Assembly (NCBI GenBank): GCA_009780885.1
Contig: WQZF01000024.1
Coordinates: forward strand, 1-33,582
DNA: 33,582 nucleotides
Direction of reading: 5' to 3'
Origin: Betaproteobacteria bacterium
GTDB lineage: Bacteria; Pseudomonadota; Gammaproteobacteria; Burkholderiales; Rhodocyclaceae
Position numbers and translations under genes: made by a program. Each line of letters opens with the position of its first letter. Position 1 is the first letter of the stretch. Below the pieces are notes generated by a model. The model did not search any database. It worked only from the letters and a program-made list of their open reading frames with translations, and was not told the origin of the DNA. Positions 5,915 to 14,196 of this stretch are shown one piece after another.

Positions 5915-8900
5915 ATGTCCCGTATTCCTCCTGAATCTCCTTCCGATTTCTCCGATTGCCTGACCCGCGATGTGCCCCGGCTCTTCGCGTTGGCGCGCGA
6001 GCTGCGCCAGCGCAAGGGGAAGGAGAAAGGGAAGGGCAGCGCGGAAAAAAACCTTTCCGAATTGCGCGAGCGTTCGCGTCAGGCGCTTGCCGCGCGACGC
6101 GCCCGGATGCCGGAAGTCCGGGTTTCGGGAAGCGCGGCGATGTTGCCGGTCAACGAGCGGCGCGCGGAAATCGCGGCGCTGATCGAAAAGCATCAGGTGC
6201 TGATCGTCTGCGGGGAAACCGGGTCGGGCAAGACGACGCAGTTGCCGCAGATTTGCCTTTCGCTCGGACGCGGGGCGCGGGGATTGATCGGGCATACGCA
6301 GCCGCGCCGGCTGGCGGCGCGTTCGGTGGCTTCGCGGCTGGCGCAGGAGTTGCAGGTTTCCGTGGGCGGCGCGGTGGGCGTGAAGATTCGCTTCCACGAT
6401 CGGGTGTCGCCCGATTCCTGCATCAAGCTGATGACCGATGGCATCCTGCTGGCCGAGACGCAGACCGATTCCCTGTTGAGCGCCTACGACACGATCATCA
6501 TCGACGAGGCGCACGAGCGCAGCCTGAATATCGATTTTCTGCTCGGCTTCCTGAAGCAGTTGTTGCCGAAGCGCCCCGATCTGAAAGTGATCGTGACTTC
6601 GGCGACAATCGACGCCGAACGCTTTTCGCGCCATTTCGGCGGCGCTCCGGTGATAGAGGTGTCGGGACGCCTGTACCCGGTGGAACTGCGTTACCGCCCG
6701 GTCAGGCCGCTGGAAGAGGACGACGACGAGCACGATCTGTTCGACGCCATTGTGGCTGCGATCGACGATCTGATCCGCGCCGCGCCGGGGGATGTGCTGG
6801 TCTTCCTGCCCGGCGAGCGCGAGATACGCGAGGGCGCGGAGGCTTTGCGCAAGCACCATTTCCGTGGCCCGCAACCGGAAATCCTGCCGCTTTTTTCGCG
6901 CCTTTCCGCCGCCGAACAGGATCGCGTGTTCAGGACGCACGGCGGCTGGCGCATCGTGCTGGCGACCAATGTCGCGGAAACCTCGCTCACGGTGCCCGGC
7001 ATCCGCTACGTTGTCGATACGGGGCTGGCGCGGGTGAAACGCTATTCGTATCGCAACAAGGTCGAGCAGTTGCGCGTGGAAAAAATCTCGCGGGCAGCGG
7101 CGCAGCAACGCGCCGGACGCTGCGGGCGCGTCGCGGCGGGCGTTTGCGTCCGCCTTTACGACGAAGCGGATTTCAACGCGCGGCCTGAATTCACCGATCC
7201 GGAAATCCTGCGCTCCTCGCTGGCCGGCGTGATCCTGCGGATGAAAACGCTGAAGTTCGGCGATGTGGAATCCTTTCCGTTCATCGAGCCGCCGCCGCAA
7301 AAGGCGGTGGGCGACGCCACTGCGCTGTTGCAGGAACTCAACGCGCTCGACGAAGGCAACGAACTCACCGCTACCGGCGGGGAACTGGCGAAGCTGCCGC
7401 TCGATCCGCGCATCGCGCGGATGATCGTCGCCGCGCGCGATGCCTCCTGCCTGAAGGAAGTGCTGGTCATCGCCGCCGCGCTGTCGGTGCAGGACCCGCG
7501 CGAACGCCCGCTGGAGCGCCAGCAGGCGGCGGACGAGGCGCACCGCCGTTTTGCGGACAAGCAATCCGAATTCCTCTTCTGGGTGAAACTGTGGGAATGG
7601 TTCGCCGAGGCGGTGAAGCACAAGGAATCGAACAAGAAGCTGGTGGAAGCCTGCCACCGCCATTTCCTCTCCTATCTGCGCTTGCGCGAATGGCGCGACA
7701 CGCACACGCAACTGCACACGCTCGCCGCCGAAATGGGCTGGCGCGAAAACGAGGCGCCGGCCACCTACGAGCAAATCCACCGCGCGCTCCTCTCCGGACT
7801 GTTGGGCAACATCGGCTGCAAGTCGGACGAATCCGGCTTCTACCTCGGCGCGCGCGCCATTCGTTTCCTGGTGCATCCCGGATCGAGCCTGGCGAAAAAA
7901 ACCGGCAAGTGGCTCATGGCGGCGGAGATTACCGAGACGACGCGCCTTTACGCGCGCTGCGTGGCGAAAATCGAGCCGGAATGGATCCTCGCCGCAGGCG
8001 CGCATCTGCTCAAGAAAACCGTATTCGAGCCGCATTGGGAAAAAAAGGCGATGCAGGCGATTGCCTACGAACGCTCGCTGCTTTACGGGCTGGTCATCGA
8101 AGCGAAGCGGCGCGTCAATTACGGCGTCCTCAACCCCTTGGCGGCACGCGAACTCTTCATCCGCGAGGCGTTGGTCGCAGGCGAGGTGGACGAAGCCTAT
8201 ATCCGGCGCTGGCCCTTTTTCCAGCACAACGCGAAACTGGTCCGCGACATCGAAGGCATCGAAGCCAAGCAGCGGCGGCAGGACATTCTTGTCGACGAAA
8301 CCCTGATTCACGCCTTTTACGATCACCTGCTGCCGGAATCCATCGTCGGCGGCATCGACTTCGATCACTGGCGCAAAACGGCGGAAAAGGAAAATCCGAA
8401 ACTCCTCTTCCTGAAGCGCGAAGACCTGATGCGGCACGAAGCGGCGGGCGTGACCAGCGACGCCTTTCCGCCGCGCCTGCGCCTGGGCGGGGCCGACTAC
8501 GCGCTCTCCTATCATTTCGAGCCGGGCAGCCCGAAGGACGGTGTGACCCTGGTCGTGCCGCTGGCGCAGTTGAACCAGGTGCCGATGCTCCGCTGCGAAT
8601 GGCTGGTGCCGGGGCTGCTGAAAGAAAAGGTGCAGCAACTGGTGAAAACGCTGGCGCAGAAAATCCGCGCCCGGCTTGTGCCGGTGCCGGCCTTCGCGCA
8701 GGAATTCGCCGAGCGCGTGTTGCCTTCCGACAAAAGCCTGATCGCGGCGCTGATCGACTACATCCATGAAACGCGCGGCCTGAACGCGCGCGGCTGGATG
8801 CTGACGCCGGACGCCTTCCGCCCCGCCGACCTGCCGCCGCACCTTTTCATGAATTTCAAGCTCATCGACGAACACGGACGGCAACTCGGAATGAGCCGCA

Positions 8901-9832
8901 AACTTGCCGAACTGCGCGCCGAATGGGGTGGCGCGGCGAAGGAGGAATTTTCCGGCCTGCACGAAACCCCCTCGGAACATAGCGGCATCACAAGCTGGAA
9001 CTTCGGCGCCCTGCCGGAACTCATGGAAGTGCGCCTGCCCGAAGGCGCGAACGTGATCGGCTACCCCTGCCTGAAGGACGAAGGAAGCAGCGTTTCCCTG
9101 AGCGTGCGCGATGCGCCGGAAGAAGCGCGCGCCGTGCATGAAAGGGGACTGCTGCGGCTCTTTCGCCTGCAATTGCGCGAACAGGAAAAATACCTGGAAA
9201 AGAACCTGCCCAATCTCACCGCGATGAGCCTGCAATTCATGGGCCTGGGCACGCAGGACGAACTGAAGGCGCAACTCCTCGAATGCGTCTTCGCCCGCGC
9301 CTGTCTCGTCGAACCCTGGCCGCGCGACGCCGACGAATTCAGGGCACGCAGCGAAGAAGCGCGCCCCCGGCTTTCCCTGATCGCGCAGGAATTCTGCCGC
9401 CTCGTCGAAACGATCCTGGGCGCCTGGCAAGGCGTGCGCAAAAAACTCCCGCTGGCGCGCGCGCATCCGGCAGCGCTCGCCGACATCGAAGCGCAAGGCG
9501 CGCGGCTGATCCACAAGCGCTTCGTCATCGAAACCCCGTTCGACCGCCTGCGCCATTTCCCGCGCTACCTCCAGGCCGCCGCGCTACGCCTCGACAAACT
9601 GAAAAACGATCCCGCCCGCGACGCCCGCCTGATGAGCGAATTCGCCCCGCTGGCAGTAAATTTCGAGCGCCGCCGCGCCCAACTCGCCAAACAGGGCATC
9701 CTCGACCCGCAACTGGAACAATTCCGCTGGCAACTCGAAGAACTCCGCGTCGCCCTCTACGCCCAGGAACTCAAAACCCCGATGCCGGTATCGGTGAAAC
9801 GGCTGCAAAAGACCTGGGAATCGCTGCGCTGA
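5915..9832 (+). CDS. hrpA: ATP-dependent RNA helicase HrpA
   Basis: DEAH-box helicase of 1305 residues, close to the E. coli protein (1300). It unwinds RNA and has been linked to mRNA processing and to rescue of stalled ribosomes. Visible motifs in order: Walker A CGETGSGKTTQLP (about residue 100), HTQPRRLAARSVA, the DEAH box IIIDEAHERSLNIDF, SAT in VIVTSATIDAERF, then TNVAETSLTVPGI and QQRAGRCGRVAAG. A long C-terminal part of the DUF3418 type follows. ATG 5915 (MSRIPPESP) is taken as the start from family length; the ribosome site is weak, and the frame stays open upstream across the antitoxin promoter. A family A repeat begins eight bases after the stop. Confidence 0.95.
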   Translation: MSRIPPESPSDFSDCLTRDVPRLFALARELRQRKGKEKGKGSAEKNLSELRERSRQALAARRARMPEVRVSGSAAMLPVNERRAEIAALIEKHQVLIVCGETGSGKTTQLPQICLSLGRGARGLIGHTQPRRLAARSVASRLAQELQVSVGGAVGVKIRFHDRVSPDSCIKLMTDGILLAETQTDSLLSAYDTIIIDEAHERSLNIDFLLGFLKQLLPKRPDLKVIVTSATIDAERFSRHFGGAPVIEVSGRLYPVELRYRPVRPLEEDDDEHDLFDAIVAAIDDLIRAAPGDVLVFLPGEREIREGAEALRKHHFRGPQPEILPLFSRLSAAEQDRVFRTHGGWRIVLATNVAETSLTVPGIRYVVDTGLARVKRYSYRNKVEQLRVEKISRAAAQQRAGRCGRVAAGVCVRLYDEADFNARPEFTDPEILRSSLAGVILRMKTLKFGDVESFPFIEPPPQKAVGDATALLQELNALDEGNELTATGGELAKLPLDPRIARMIVAARDASCLKEVLVIAAALSVQDPRERPLERQQAADEAHRRFADKQSEFLFWVKLWEWFAEAVKHKESNKKLVEACHRHFLSYLRLREWRDTHTQLHTLAAEMGWRENEAPATYEQIHRALLSGLLGNIGCKSDESGFYLGARAIRFLVHPGSSLAKKTGKWLMAAEITETTRLYARCVAKIEPEWILAAGAHLLKKTVFEPHWEKKAMQAIAYERSLLYGLVIEAKRRVNYGVLNPLAARELFIREALVAGEVDEAYIRRWPFFQHNAKLVRDIEGIEAKQRRQDILVDETLIHAFYDHLLPESIVGGIDFDHWRKTAEKENPKLLFLKREDLMRHEAAGVTSDAFPPRLRLGGADYALSYHFEPGSPKDGVTLVVPLAQLNQVPMLRCEWLVPGLLKEKVQQLVKTLAQKIRARLVPVPAFAQEFAERVLPSDKSLIAALIDYIHETRGLNARGWMLTPDAFRPADLPPHLFMNFKLIDEHGRQLGMSRKLAELRAEWGGAAKEEFSGLHETPSEHSGITSWNFGALPELMEVRLPEGANVIGYPCLKDEGSSVSLSVRDAPEEARAVHERGLLRLFRLQLREQEKYLEKNLPNLTAMSLQFMGLGTQDELKAQLLECVFARACLVEPWPRDADEFRARSEEARPRLSLIAQEFCRLVETILGAWQGVRKKLPLARAHPAALADIEAQGARLIHKRFVIETPFDRLRHFPRYLQAAALRLDKLKNDPARDARLMSEFAPLAVNFERRRAQLAKQGILDPQLEQFRWQLEELRVALYAQELKTPMPVSVKRLQKTWESLR

Positions 9833-9839
9833 AAGGGGA

Positions 9840-9920
9840 AATTTTCTAAATTTGTTTAAATAATTCTTATCTAAAAATCACTATAGTAGTGAAACATTAT
9901 TTAAGTAAATTTAGAAAATT
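9840..9920 (-). repeat. AT-rich palindromic repeat, family A copy 2 (inverted orientation)
   Basis: The best palindrome of the family: 25-bp arms starting AATTTTCTAAATTT and ending AAATTTAGAAAATT match each other with two mismatches, around a centre with CACTATAGTAGTG. Judged by the conserved TAAATAATGTTT half, it points opposite to the other four copies. It follows the hrpA stop by seven bases. Confidence 0.85.
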
Positions 9921-10073
9921 GGGCGAGATTTGAAGCTTCATCCTGAAACGGCGCTTCGCGCCGGAAGGGGCGCGGGACGATTGGCAAACGTCCCCTGCGG
10001 ATCGGGCGCATGCCCCCGATCATGCCCCAAGTGCCCCCGGATTCAACGGTATCTTACCGGACTGCTTTGGACA
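9921..10073. other. Intergenic stretch with two hairpins and C-rich direct repeats
   Basis: No gene seen. GGGACG/CGTCCC arms (about 9971-9995) and GATCGGG/CCCGATC arms (about 9999-10021) could form hairpins. A motif TGCCCC recurs near 10011, 10023 and 10033. ACCGGACTGCTTTGGA (about 10057) is echoed as ATCGGATTGCTTTAGA (about 10119) beside the tRNA-Leu 3' flank. C-rich tandem motifs near a tRNA 3' end can mark an old attachment site; this is not proven. Confidence 0.35.
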
Positions 10074-10075
10074 AG

Positions 10076-10109
10076 AAAAAGGCCAGAACCCTTGTAGATT
10101 ATGGCCTTT
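10076..10109 (-). terminator. Terminator of tRNA-Leu
   Basis: On the minus strand AAAGGCCA and TGGCCTTT form an 8-bp stem around a 16-base loop, followed by TTC and further T residues. It begins about 35 bases after the tRNA-Leu CCA end. Confidence 0.65.
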
Positions 10110-10142
10110 CTGGATTGTATCGGATTGCTTTAGATTGGTTGT

Positions 10143-10229
10143 TGGTGCCCGGGACCGGAATCGAACCGGTATGGCATTGCTGCCGAGAGATTTTAAGTCT
10201 CTTGTGTCTACCTGTTTCACCACCCGGGC
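10143..10229 (-). tRNA. tRNA-Leu (anticodon TAA), CCA encoded
   Basis: Class II tRNA of 87 bases: acceptor GCCCGGG/CCCGGGC, anticodon TAA in the loop ACTTAAAAT, a long variable arm (CTCGGCAGCAATGCC region), T-loop GGTTCGATTCC, discriminator A and CCA. It reads UUA/UUG leucine codons. It follows pgsA and tRNA-Gly as in the enterobacterial pgsA-glyW-cysT-leuZ order, but without a tRNA-Cys in between. Confidence 0.95.
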
Positions 10230-10262
10230 AGGGTGTCTTGTATGAAAGGAAAGCGCGCGGAA

Positions 10263-10268
10263 ATTATA
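10263..10268 (-). promoter_or_regulatory. Possible -10 box for a separate tRNA-Leu promoter
   Basis: A perfect TATAAT lies on the minus strand 34 bases before the tRNA-Leu 5' end. No good -35 hexamer stands at the proper distance; the T-tract of the upstream terminator covers that place. A separate promoter would make sense because a strong terminator stands between the two tRNAs. Confidence 0.45.
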
Positions 10269-10280
10269 CGGTGGACGCAT

Positions 10281-10310
10281 AAAAAAACGGGGAGCCGGAA
10301 AGCTCCCCGT
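10281..10310 (-). terminator. Strong terminator between tRNA-Gly and tRNA-Leu
   Basis: On the minus strand ACGGGGAGC and GCTCCCCGT form a perfect 9-bp stem followed by seven T residues. It starts seven bases after the tRNA-Gly CCA end, so it should separate transcription of the two tRNAs. Confidence 0.85.
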
Positions 10311-10316
10311 TTTGTC

Positions 10317-10392
10317 TGGAGCGGGAAACGAGTCTCGAACTCGCGACCTCAACCTTGGCAAGGTTGCGCTCTACCAACTGAGCTATTCCCGC
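10317..10392 (-). tRNA. tRNA-Gly (anticodon GCC), CCA encoded
   Basis: Cloverleaf of 76 bases: acceptor GCGGGAA/TTCCCGC, D-arm GCTC..GAGC, anticodon stem with loop TTGCCAA carrying GCC, T-arm GCGAGTTCGAGACTCGT, discriminator T and CCA. It reads GGC/GGU. It lies 52 bases after the pgsA stop and has its own promoter. Confidence 0.95.
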
Positions 10393-10420
10393 GTTGCCCG
10401 CACTGCGGGCGTGAGGCGTG

Positions 10421-10448
10421 ATTCTAAGGCTTATCGGGGCGCTGTCAA
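10421..10448 (-). promoter_or_regulatory. Promoter of tRNA-Gly overlapping the pgsA stop codon
   Basis: On the minus strand a perfect TTGACA (10448-10443), a 16-bp spacer and TAGAAT (10426-10421). The TGA inside TTGACA is the stop codon of pgsA (10447-10445). Transcription would start near 10414, about 22 bases before the mature tRNA. Confidence 0.8.
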
Positions 10449-11053
10449 CTTCCGGCGCCTGATTTTTTGTTTCGCTTGCGATCCCGCGCGGCGATGCGCG
10501 GCCAGGCGACTTTCATGTAGTAGCCCATCGACCACAACGTGAGCACGGCAGCGATATAGATCAGCCAGGTGCCGATTTTCTGGATCGGCAAGCCGAGAAA
10601 GGGGGTGTGGTAGAGGAGCAGCGGAATCGCGATCATCTGCGCCACGGTTTTGATCTTGCCGACCATCGAGACGGCGACGCTCTTGTGCGCGCCGATTTGC
10701 GCCATCCATTCGCGCAGCGCCGAGATCGTGATTTCGCGTCCGATGATGATCGCGGCGATGATCGCGTCGACGCGCGCGAGTTGCACGAGCATGATCAGCG
10801 CTGCGGCGACCATCAACTTGTCCGCGACCGGATCGAGAAAGGCGCCGAAGGCCGAGGTCTGGTTCAGCTTGCGCGCGAGATAGCCGTCGAGCCAGTCGGT
10901 CACGGCGGCGGCGCAGAAAAGCAGGGTGGCGACGAAATCGCGCGTGAAATGCCACAGTGTCCAGTGTTCCGGCATGTAGTAGACGGAAATCAGGAGCGGA
11001 ATCGCAAGGATGCGCAGCCAGGTGAGAAGGGTGGGCAGGTTGTAGTAGGGCAT
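10445..11053 (-). CDS. pgsA: CDP-diacylglycerol-glycerol-3-phosphate 3-phosphatidyltransferase
   Basis: Makes phosphatidylglycerol phosphate, the committed step to phosphatidylglycerol and cardiolipin, in the inner membrane. The CDP-alcohol phosphotransferase signature is complete: DWLDGYLAR, an eight-residue gap, then GAFLDPVADK. Several hydrophobic helices surround it (LLISVYYM, VATLLFCAAAV, LIYIAAVLTLW). The 202 residues match the family. It lies downstream of uvrC on the same strand, as in many proteobacteria, separated by 110 bp that hold a tandem repeat. The stop codon sits within the -35 box of tRNA-Gly. Confidence 0.95.
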   Translation of the reverse strand: MPYYNLPTLLTWLRILAIPLLISVYYMPEHWTLWHFTRDFVATLLFCAAAVTDWLDGYLARKLNQTSAFGAFLDPVADKLMVAAALIMLVQLARVDAIIAAIIIGREITISALREWMAQIGAHKSVAVSMVGKIKTVAQMIAIPLLLYHTPFLGLPIQKIGTWLIYIAAVLTLWSMGYYMKVAWPRIAARDRKRNKKSGAGS

Positions 11054-11081
11054 CGGACAGGAAGCGCGTGTCGGGGGTGAA

Positions 11082-11111
11082 ATTATCGCAACATTTATTA
11101 TCGCAACATTT
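11082..11111. repeat. Exact 15-bp tandem repeat between uvrC and pgsA
   Basis: ATTATCGCAACATTT occurs twice in direct tandem (11082-11096 and 11097-11111), about 30 bp before the pgsA start. A tandem pair in this position may be a regulator site for pgsA; no known consensus was recognised. Confidence 0.7.
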
Positions 11112-11163
11112 TACGGCGATGAAGAAAAGGAATGACGGAAGAAAGGTGGAGAAGTCGTTCTTT

Positions 11164-13167
11164 TTAGCGCAACGCGGCATGGATGCTTTCCGCAAGCGCA
11201 TGGCTGATCCCCGGCACGGCGGCGAGTTGTTCGATGGTGGCGGCGGCGATTTCCTGCATGCCGCCGAAGTGGCTCAACAGCGCCCTGCGCCGCTTCGGGC
11301 CGACGCCTTCGATGCCTTCGAGCCGGGAGACGCGCCGCGCCTTGTCGCGTCGCGCGCGGTGCCCGGAAATGGCGAAGCGGTGCGCTTCGTCGCGGATTTC
11401 CTGAATCAGGTGCAGCGCCGGATGCTCCGGCGGCAAGCGCAATGCCTCGCGCTCGTCGGGGAAAACCAGCGTCTCCAGCCCCGGTTTGCGGCCTTCGCCC
11501 TTGGCTACGCCCAACAGCGGCAGGTGGGCGAGTCCCAGTTCTTCCAGCGCCGCGCGGGCAGCGGCGGTCTGGGTGGGGCCGCCGTCGATCAGGATCAGGT
11601 CCGGGGCGACGCCTTTTCCATCGGAAGAGCCTTCGATAATTTTTTCATAGCGCCGATGCACTGCCTGGCGGATGGCGGCGGGATCGTCGCCGGCGGTGAT
11701 GTCGCGGATGTTGAAGCGGCGGTATTCGGAGCGCCGCATTCCGTCGCCCTGATAGACGACGCAGGCGGCGACCGTGGCCTCGCCCTGGGTGTGGCTGATG
11801 TCGAAGCATTCGATGCGTTGCAGGGATTCCAGCGCCAGCGCGGCAGCAAGCGCTGCCAGGCGTTGCCCCTGAAGCGAGAACGCGGCGCGGCGGGCGGCAA
11901 TCGCCAGACGCGCGTTTTCGGCGCTGCGCTCAACCCAGGCGCGGCGCGCGCCCTGTCGTGGAATGCCGATGGAAACGGAGTGTCCCGCGAGCGCGCTCAG
12001 GGCGCTGGCGATTTCGTCGTCGGCGGGAATGATGTTGACGAGAATCAGCGGCGGCGGCGAATGCGTGAGATAGTGCTGGTGCAGGAAGGCGGCCAGCGCC
12101 TCCGCCGCGCTGGCGGGCGAGGCGGCGGGAGGAGTGGCGGGAGGAGTGGCAGGAGGAGTGGCAGGAGGAGTGGCAGGAGGAGTGGCAGGAGGAGTGGCAG
12201 TTGCGGCGGGCGGCAGCGCGCCTTCCTTTTCCACGGCGGCGGACGCGCCGCGCGCGCTTGCCGATGATGACGGAAACTGCGGGCGGTCGCCGAGGTGACG
12301 GCCACCGCGCACCATCGCGAGATTGACGCAGAGCATCTCCTCGTCGGCGATGGCGGCGATGATGTCGATGTCTTCGCCGCTGCCGCTGTCGACGTAGTAT
12401 TTTTCGCGCACATGGTGGAGCGAATAAATCTGGTCGCGCAGCAGCGCCGCCTGCTCAAACGCCAGCTCCTGCGCCGCCTCTTCCATGGCGGCGCCGAGTT
12501 TTCTCAACACTTCGTCGTGCCGGCCATTCAGGAAAAGCGTTGCCAGCCGCGCGTCGGCGGCGTAAGCCTCCGGGGAAACCAACTCAACGCAGGGAGCGGA
12601 ACAGCGCTTGATCTGGTAGAGCAGGCAGGGACGCGAGCGATGGGCGAACACCGGGTTTTCGCAGGTGCGCAGGCGGAAGGTTTTTTGCAGCAACTGGATG
12701 CTCTCGCGCACCGCGAAGGAGGACGGAAAGGGGCCGAAATAATCGGCGCGCTTGTCCGGGCGGCCACGGTAGAAGGCCAGGCGCGGATAGGTGTCGCGCG
12801 TGATGGCGATGTAGGGGTAGGATTTGTCGTCGCGGAAGAGAATGTTGTAGCGCGGCCCCAGTTCCTTGATCAGATTGTTTTCGAGCAGCAGGGCGTGCGC
12901 CTCGGAATCCGTCACCGTGATGTCCACGCGCCGGATCTGCGCCACCATCAACGCAGTCCGGGGGCTGGGATGGTGGGCGCGGAAATACGAGGAAACCCGT
13001 TTTTTCAGCGACTTCGCCTTGCCGACGTAGAGCACGGACTCGTTTTCGCCGATCATGCGGTATACGCCCGGAAGATCGGGCAGGGTGCGCAGGAAAGTTT
13101 TGATCCCCTCGGCGTCAAAAGGCGCAGACGGGGCGATCGGGGCGGTGGAGTCTGCAGAACTCGTCAC
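11164..13167 (-). CDS. uvrC: UvrABC system protein C (excinuclease subunit C)
   Basis: Makes both incisions in nucleotide excision repair. Order of parts: GIY-YIG nuclease near residues 25-110 (LPDLPGVYRMIGENESVLYVGKAKSLKKRV), a Cys-bearing linker (CLLYQIKRCSAPC), the UVR UvrB-binding motif around residue 210, an RNase H-like nuclease (ECFDISHTQGEATVAACVV and DLILIDGGPTQ), and two helix-hairpin-helix motifs at the end (LEGIEGVGPKRRRALL, LAAVPGISHALAESI). At 667 residues it is about 55 longer than usual because of an Ala/Pro/Thr-rich insert between the UVR motif and the RNase H-like domain. That insert is encoded by a 12-bp minisatellite. Confidence 0.96.
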   Translation of the reverse strand: MTSSADSTAPIAPSAPFDAEGIKTFLRTLPDLPGVYRMIGENESVLYVGKAKSLKKRVSSYFRAHHPSPRTALMVAQIRRVDITVTDSEAHALLLENNLIKELGPRYNILFRDDKSYPYIAITRDTYPRLAFYRGRPDKRADYFGPFPSSFAVRESIQLLQKTFRLRTCENPVFAHRSRPCLLYQIKRCSAPCVELVSPEAYAADARLATLFLNGRHDEVLRKLGAAMEEAAQELAFEQAALLRDQIYSLHHVREKYYVDSGSGEDIDIIAAIADEEMLCVNLAMVRGGRHLGDRPQFPSSSASARGASAAVEKEGALPPAATATPPATPPATPPATPPATPPATPPAASPASAAEALAAFLHQHYLTHSPPPLILVNIIPADDEIASALSALAGHSVSIGIPRQGARRAWVERSAENARLAIAARRAAFSLQGQRLAALAAALALESLQRIECFDISHTQGEATVAACVVYQGDGMRRSEYRRFNIRDITAGDDPAAIRQAVHRRYEKIIEGSSDGKGVAPDLILIDGGPTQTAAARAALEELGLAHLPLLGVAKGEGRKPGLETLVFPDEREALRLPPEHPALHLIQEIRDEAHRFAISGHRARRDKARRVSRLEGIEGVGPKRRRALLSHFGGMQEIAAATIEQLAAVPGISHALAESIHAALR
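12127..12198. repeat. 12-bp minisatellite, six units, inside uvrC
   Basis: Six tandem copies of RGGAGGAGTGGC: two begin with G and four with A. On the coding strand each unit gives Ala-Thr-Pro-Pro, so changes in copy number keep the reading frame. Confidence 0.95.
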
Positions 13168-13240
13168 GGAAGCGCAGGAAACGGGGGGGTGAATTTGGGC
13201 GAAATATCCGGGTGAAGTCCTTCAGGAAATCGCTCCCTCT

Positions 13241-14113
13241 TCACTCGAAACGCAGTGAAAAATCCGTCGCGCGGACGTCCTTGGTCAATGCGCCGACCGA
13301 GATGCGGTCGACGCCGGTTTCGGCGACTGCGCGCAGTTGTTCCAGCGAGATGCCGCCGGAAGCTTCAAGGATGGCGCGTCCTCCGGTTTCCGCGACGGCG
13401 GCGCGCAATTCGTCGATGTTGAAATTGTCCAGCAATATCATTTTCGCGCCCGCGTCCAGGGCTTCCGCAAGTTCTGCCAGCGTTTCCACCTCGATCTGGA
13501 CGAAGCGGCAGCGTCCTCCGGATTGTGCCGCGATTTGCGCCGCCGCTTCCAGCGCACGCCCGATGCCACCCGCTGCGGCGATGTGGTTTTCCTTGATCAG
13601 GATCGCGTCCCACAGCGCCAGGCGATGATTGCCGCCGCCGCCGGCATGAACCGCGTATTTCTGCGCCAGGCGCAAGCCGGGCAGGGTCTTGCGCGTGTCG
13701 ACGATCGTTGCCCGCGTGCCGGCAACCGCCTCGACATGACGGCGCGTTTGCGTGGCGACGCCCGAGAGCAACTGGATAAAGTTGAGCGCGCAACGTTCGC
13801 CGGAAAGGATCGAACGCGCGGTGCCGGAAATTTCGCAGACCGTTTGTCCTGCGCGGAGCGCTTCGCCGTCGTCGGCCTGCCAGGCGAGGGCGAGCGCCGG
13901 ATCGAGCGCATGAAAGGAAGACTCGAACCAGCGCCGCCCGCACAACACCGCTTCTTCGCGGCAAATGACGCGCGCCTTGCCCTGTTGCCCGGAGGCAATC
14001 AGCGCAGCGGTGAGATCGCCGGGGCCGATATCCTCGGCAAGCGCCGCAGCGACGTTGCGTTCGATTTCGGCATCGAGCGGAAAGGGGAAGGTGTGGGAGG
14101 CTTGATGTTTCAT
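13241..14113 (-). CDS. nadC: Nicotinate-nucleotide pyrophosphorylase (quinolinate phosphoribosyltransferase)
   Basis: Converts quinolinate and PRPP to nicotinate mononucleotide in de novo NAD synthesis. Family blocks are clear: EDIGPGDLTAALI at the N-terminus, ERCALNFIQLLSGVAT, VDTRKTLPGLR, KYAVHAGGGGNHR, ILIKENHI, IEVETLAEL, ILLDNF and LEASGGISL. The length, 290 residues, is normal. It precedes uvrC on the same strand by 73 bp, so the two may be co-transcribed. Upstream lie an inverted repeat and tRNA-Thr with its terminator, so nadC should have its own promoter near 14120-14190. I see no convincing one there. Confidence 0.96.
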   Translation of the reverse strand: MKHQASHTFPFPLDAEIERNVAAALAEDIGPGDLTAALIASGQQGKARVICREEAVLCGRRWFESSFHALDPALALAWQADDGEALRAGQTVCEISGTARSILSGERCALNFIQLLSGVATQTRRHVEAVAGTRATIVDTRKTLPGLRLAQKYAVHAGGGGNHRLALWDAILIKENHIAAAGGIGRALEAAAQIAAQSGGRCRFVQIEVETLAELAEALDAGAKMILLDNFNIDELRAAVAETGGRAILEASGGISLEQLRAVAETGVDRISVGALTKDVRATDFSLRFE

Positions 14114-14196
14114 GGCGGGATCGAATCGGGAGAAGCCAATAAAAAAGGGAATTATTCATTTAACTCCCTGGAAACGGGAATGGCGCAAGATGCTCT

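Noticed and set aside
5264-9556. 1430-residue open frame on the minus strand opposite hrpA
   Set aside because: Shadow frame in GC-rich DNA with Arg/Ala/Gln/His-rich low-complexity sequence and no domain. Only its last 100 residues, from ATG 5566, form a real RelE/ParE-type toxin.
11068-12267. 399-residue plus-strand frame opposite uvrC with GRRSGRRSGRRSG repeats
   Set aside because: The repeat is only the antisense reading of the uvrC minisatellite; uvrC is certain.
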